Below, in pieces: positions 53,404-54,380 of a stretch of 54,380 bases of DNA. Under the pieces are notes generated by a model. That model had not been told where the DNA came from, did not search any database, and saw only the letters and a list, made by a program, of their open reading frames with translations. Origin of the DNA: an uncultured Bacteroidota bacterium (GTDB lineage: Bacteria; Bacteroidota; Bacteroidia; Bacteroidales; WCHB1-69); contig CADBTU010000003.1 in NCBI GenBank assembly GCA_902797625.1, positions 1 through 54,380 on the forward strand, in the 5' to 3' direction. The position numbers and the translations under genes were made by a program. Position 1 is the first letter of the stretch; each line of letters starts with the position of its first letter.

Positions 53404-54033
53404 TTATTTCAGCATCTCTTGAATGGCTTTTTCCAACATTTCAGGGCTTACCATAGGTTCGAAACGCAGGACTGTTTTACCATCTTTGGAGACTAAGAAT
53501 TTGCCAAAATTCCACTTGATGGCATTACCTTTTTCAAAGCCGCTGCCAGTTTTCTGGTGAATCATGGTGAGTTGGTTGGCAAAAGCCTCATATCCTTCAG
53601 GGTAGCCATTAAACGGGGCTTTTGCCTTGAGAAATTTATAAAGAGGGCTTTCATTTTTACCATTCACGTCAATCTTGTCGAATAACGGAAATGTGATGTT
53701 GTAGTTGACGGAGCAGAAATTCATGATTTCATCGTTGGAGCCTGGTTCCTGTTCGAGGAACTGATTGCATGGGAAAGCCAGAATCTCCACCCCTTGGTCT
53801 TTGTATTTCTGATAAAGGGTTTCAAGGCCTTCGTACTGGGGGGTAAGTCCACACTTGCTCGCCACATTGACAATCAGCAGCACTTTACCTTTGTAGTTTG
53901 CCAGCGACACATCGTTGCCTTTGATGTCCTTGACTGTAATGTCGTAGATATTCTTAAATTTTTTGCTTTGTCCGAAGCAGTTCATCGCTACAAAAATAGC
54001 GAGAGTTACAACAATTATCTTTTTTACTTTCAT
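53404..54033 (-). CDS. Glutathione peroxidase-type thiol peroxidase, exported
   Basis: A 209-residue peroxidase that reduces hydroperoxides. It has a signal peptide (about 1-21) and is therefore probably periplasmic, where thioredoxin-like donors rather than glutathione are likely. Active-site motifs: VNVASKCGLTPQYEGL with C61 (Cys, not selenocysteine), LAFPCNQFLEQEPG and IKWNFGKFLV, together giving the Cys-Gln-Trp-Asn set. Length is near 160 residues for the mature domain, as usual for the family. It is the promoter-proximal gene of the pair with the YbaN-family gene. Confidence 0.93.
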   Translation of the reverse strand: MKVKKIIVVTLAIFVAMNCFGQSKKFKNIYDITVKDIKGNDVSLANYKGKVLLIVNVASKCGLTPQYEGLETLYQKYKDQGVEILAFPCNQFLEQEPGSNDEIMNFCSVNYNITFPLFDKIDVNGKNESPLYKFLKAKAPFNGYPEGYEAFANQLTMIHQKTGSGFEKGNAIKWNFGKFLVSKDGKTVLRFEPMVSPEMLEKAIQEMLK

Positions 54034-54054
54034 AATAGTTATTTAATTTTTTTG

Positions 54055-54062
54055 CAAACATA
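54055..54062 (-). promoter_or_regulatory. -7 element for the peroxidase gene
   Basis: TATGTTTG on the minus strand, 21 bases upstream of the start. Confidence 0.7.
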
Positions 54063-54075
54063 ATATTATTTTTTT

Positions 54076-54083
54076 TACTTTTG
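54076..54083 (+). promoter_or_regulatory. -7 element of the gene entering at the right edge
   Basis: TACTTTTG, about 290 bases before the ATG at 54373, and 13 bases from the divergent element at 54055. The long leader may hold regulatory sequence, or the promoter may serve something else. Confidence 0.5.
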
Positions 54084-54372
54084 CGCCAAATTTTAGAGTC
54101 TTAAAAGTTGATTAGGGATGAGGGGGAAGCCGCATTTTTTTTGCACTCAATATCGATAAAAAAGTATCTATATAAACTGAAGATTATTAACCGTTTATGA
54201 TTTTGTGAATCGTTATTTTAACTATTTATTGCTGTATATATATTGCTCATGAATTTGCATTATAGGTGCTTTTTGTTTTTAGAATCTGCTGATATTAGGA
54301 TGAATTATATTCTTAAAACAGTATAGATTTTGAAGAAAATTATTAAAAATTACTAAATACAAATTATACAAT
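54084..54372 (+). other. Possible long 5' leader
   Basis: About 290 bases, AT-rich, with no reading frame that I can support. It contains one GC-rich spot (GAGGGGGAAGCCGC, 54120-54133) near its start. No named riboswitch was recognised. Confidence 0.35.
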
Positions 54373-54380
54373 ATGAAAAA
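54373..54380 (+). CDS. Start of a gene cut by the right window edge
   Basis: The final bases ATGAAAAA, after an A-rich leader, look like the start codon and first lysines of a signal-peptide-type protein. Nothing more can be said. Confidence 0.3.

Overview
The window is a low-GC chromosomal segment from an anaerobic member of the Bacteroidota, most likely a Bacteroidales bacterium. The evidence is: type IX secretion system (T9SS) C-terminal sorting domains on three proteins; GldH, the T9SS Plug protein, and lineage-typical DUF4249, DUF4296, DUF5683, DUF3276, DUF3127 and DUF4199 families; and a repeated Bacteroidota -7 promoter element (TAnnTTTG), seen about 20 times, usually 19-55 bases upstream of a start codon. 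No phage, insertion sequence, CRISPR array or rRNA operon was found. The genus cannot be named from the sequence alone.

Layout. 1-1.5 kb: the 3' end of a secreted T9SS protein, carrying two long palindromes inside its reading frame, followed by a GC-rich structured spacer. 1.5-8.5 kb: ornithine aminotransferase, a secreted C10 cysteine protease with CUB domains running directly into mnmA, a small lipoprotein with a SIRT5-like sirtuin, and a DUF4249 lipoprotein. 8.5-17.2 kb: a glycosyltransferase/flippase pair and a 2018-residue repeat-rich secreted protein. 17.2-22.0 kb: MCE (MlaD-like) protein, DUF3127 protein, NlpC/P60 peptidase, MltG and an M20 dipeptidase. 22.0-26.9 kb: a structured intergenic region, tRNA-Ile2, and a minus-strand group (NfeD-type protease, NUC1-type endonuclease, Na/Pi cotransporter), then tRNA-Met.

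27.1-30.5 kb: a compact iron-alcohol dehydrogenase - HdrB-like - HdrA-like operon, the most unusual metabolic cluster here. 30.6-40.6 kb: yidC, DUF3276-parA-parB-DUF5683, CCA-adding enzyme, DUF4296 lipoprotein, ricT, gldH and a protein that appears to join two different PD-(D/E)XK-type nuclease domains. 40.6-45.6 kb (minus): glucokinase-type ROK kinase, phosphohexomutase and ADP-forming acyl-CoA synthetase, a set linking sugar entry and acetate-type ATP formation. 46-49.5 kb: rplS, a membrane methyltransferase, methylmalonyl-CoA epimerase, DUF4199 protein and a GT2 glycosyltransferase. 49.5-54.1 kb: a decayed FISUMP-domain gene, then minus-strand Plug, purH, YbaN-family and glutathione peroxidase genes.

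Taken together this is mostly core chromosome (translation, cell wall, chromosome segregation, purine and central metabolism) with scattered envelope and secretion genes. The parts worth a second look are the short HdrBA/alcohol dehydrogenase operon, the dual-nuclease protein next to gldH, the coding palindromes at the left edge, the two-module giant surface protein, the 25-bp-arm inverted repeat near 22.25 kb, and the FISUMP gene remnant. All functional calls rest on reading motifs by eye; no database search was run.
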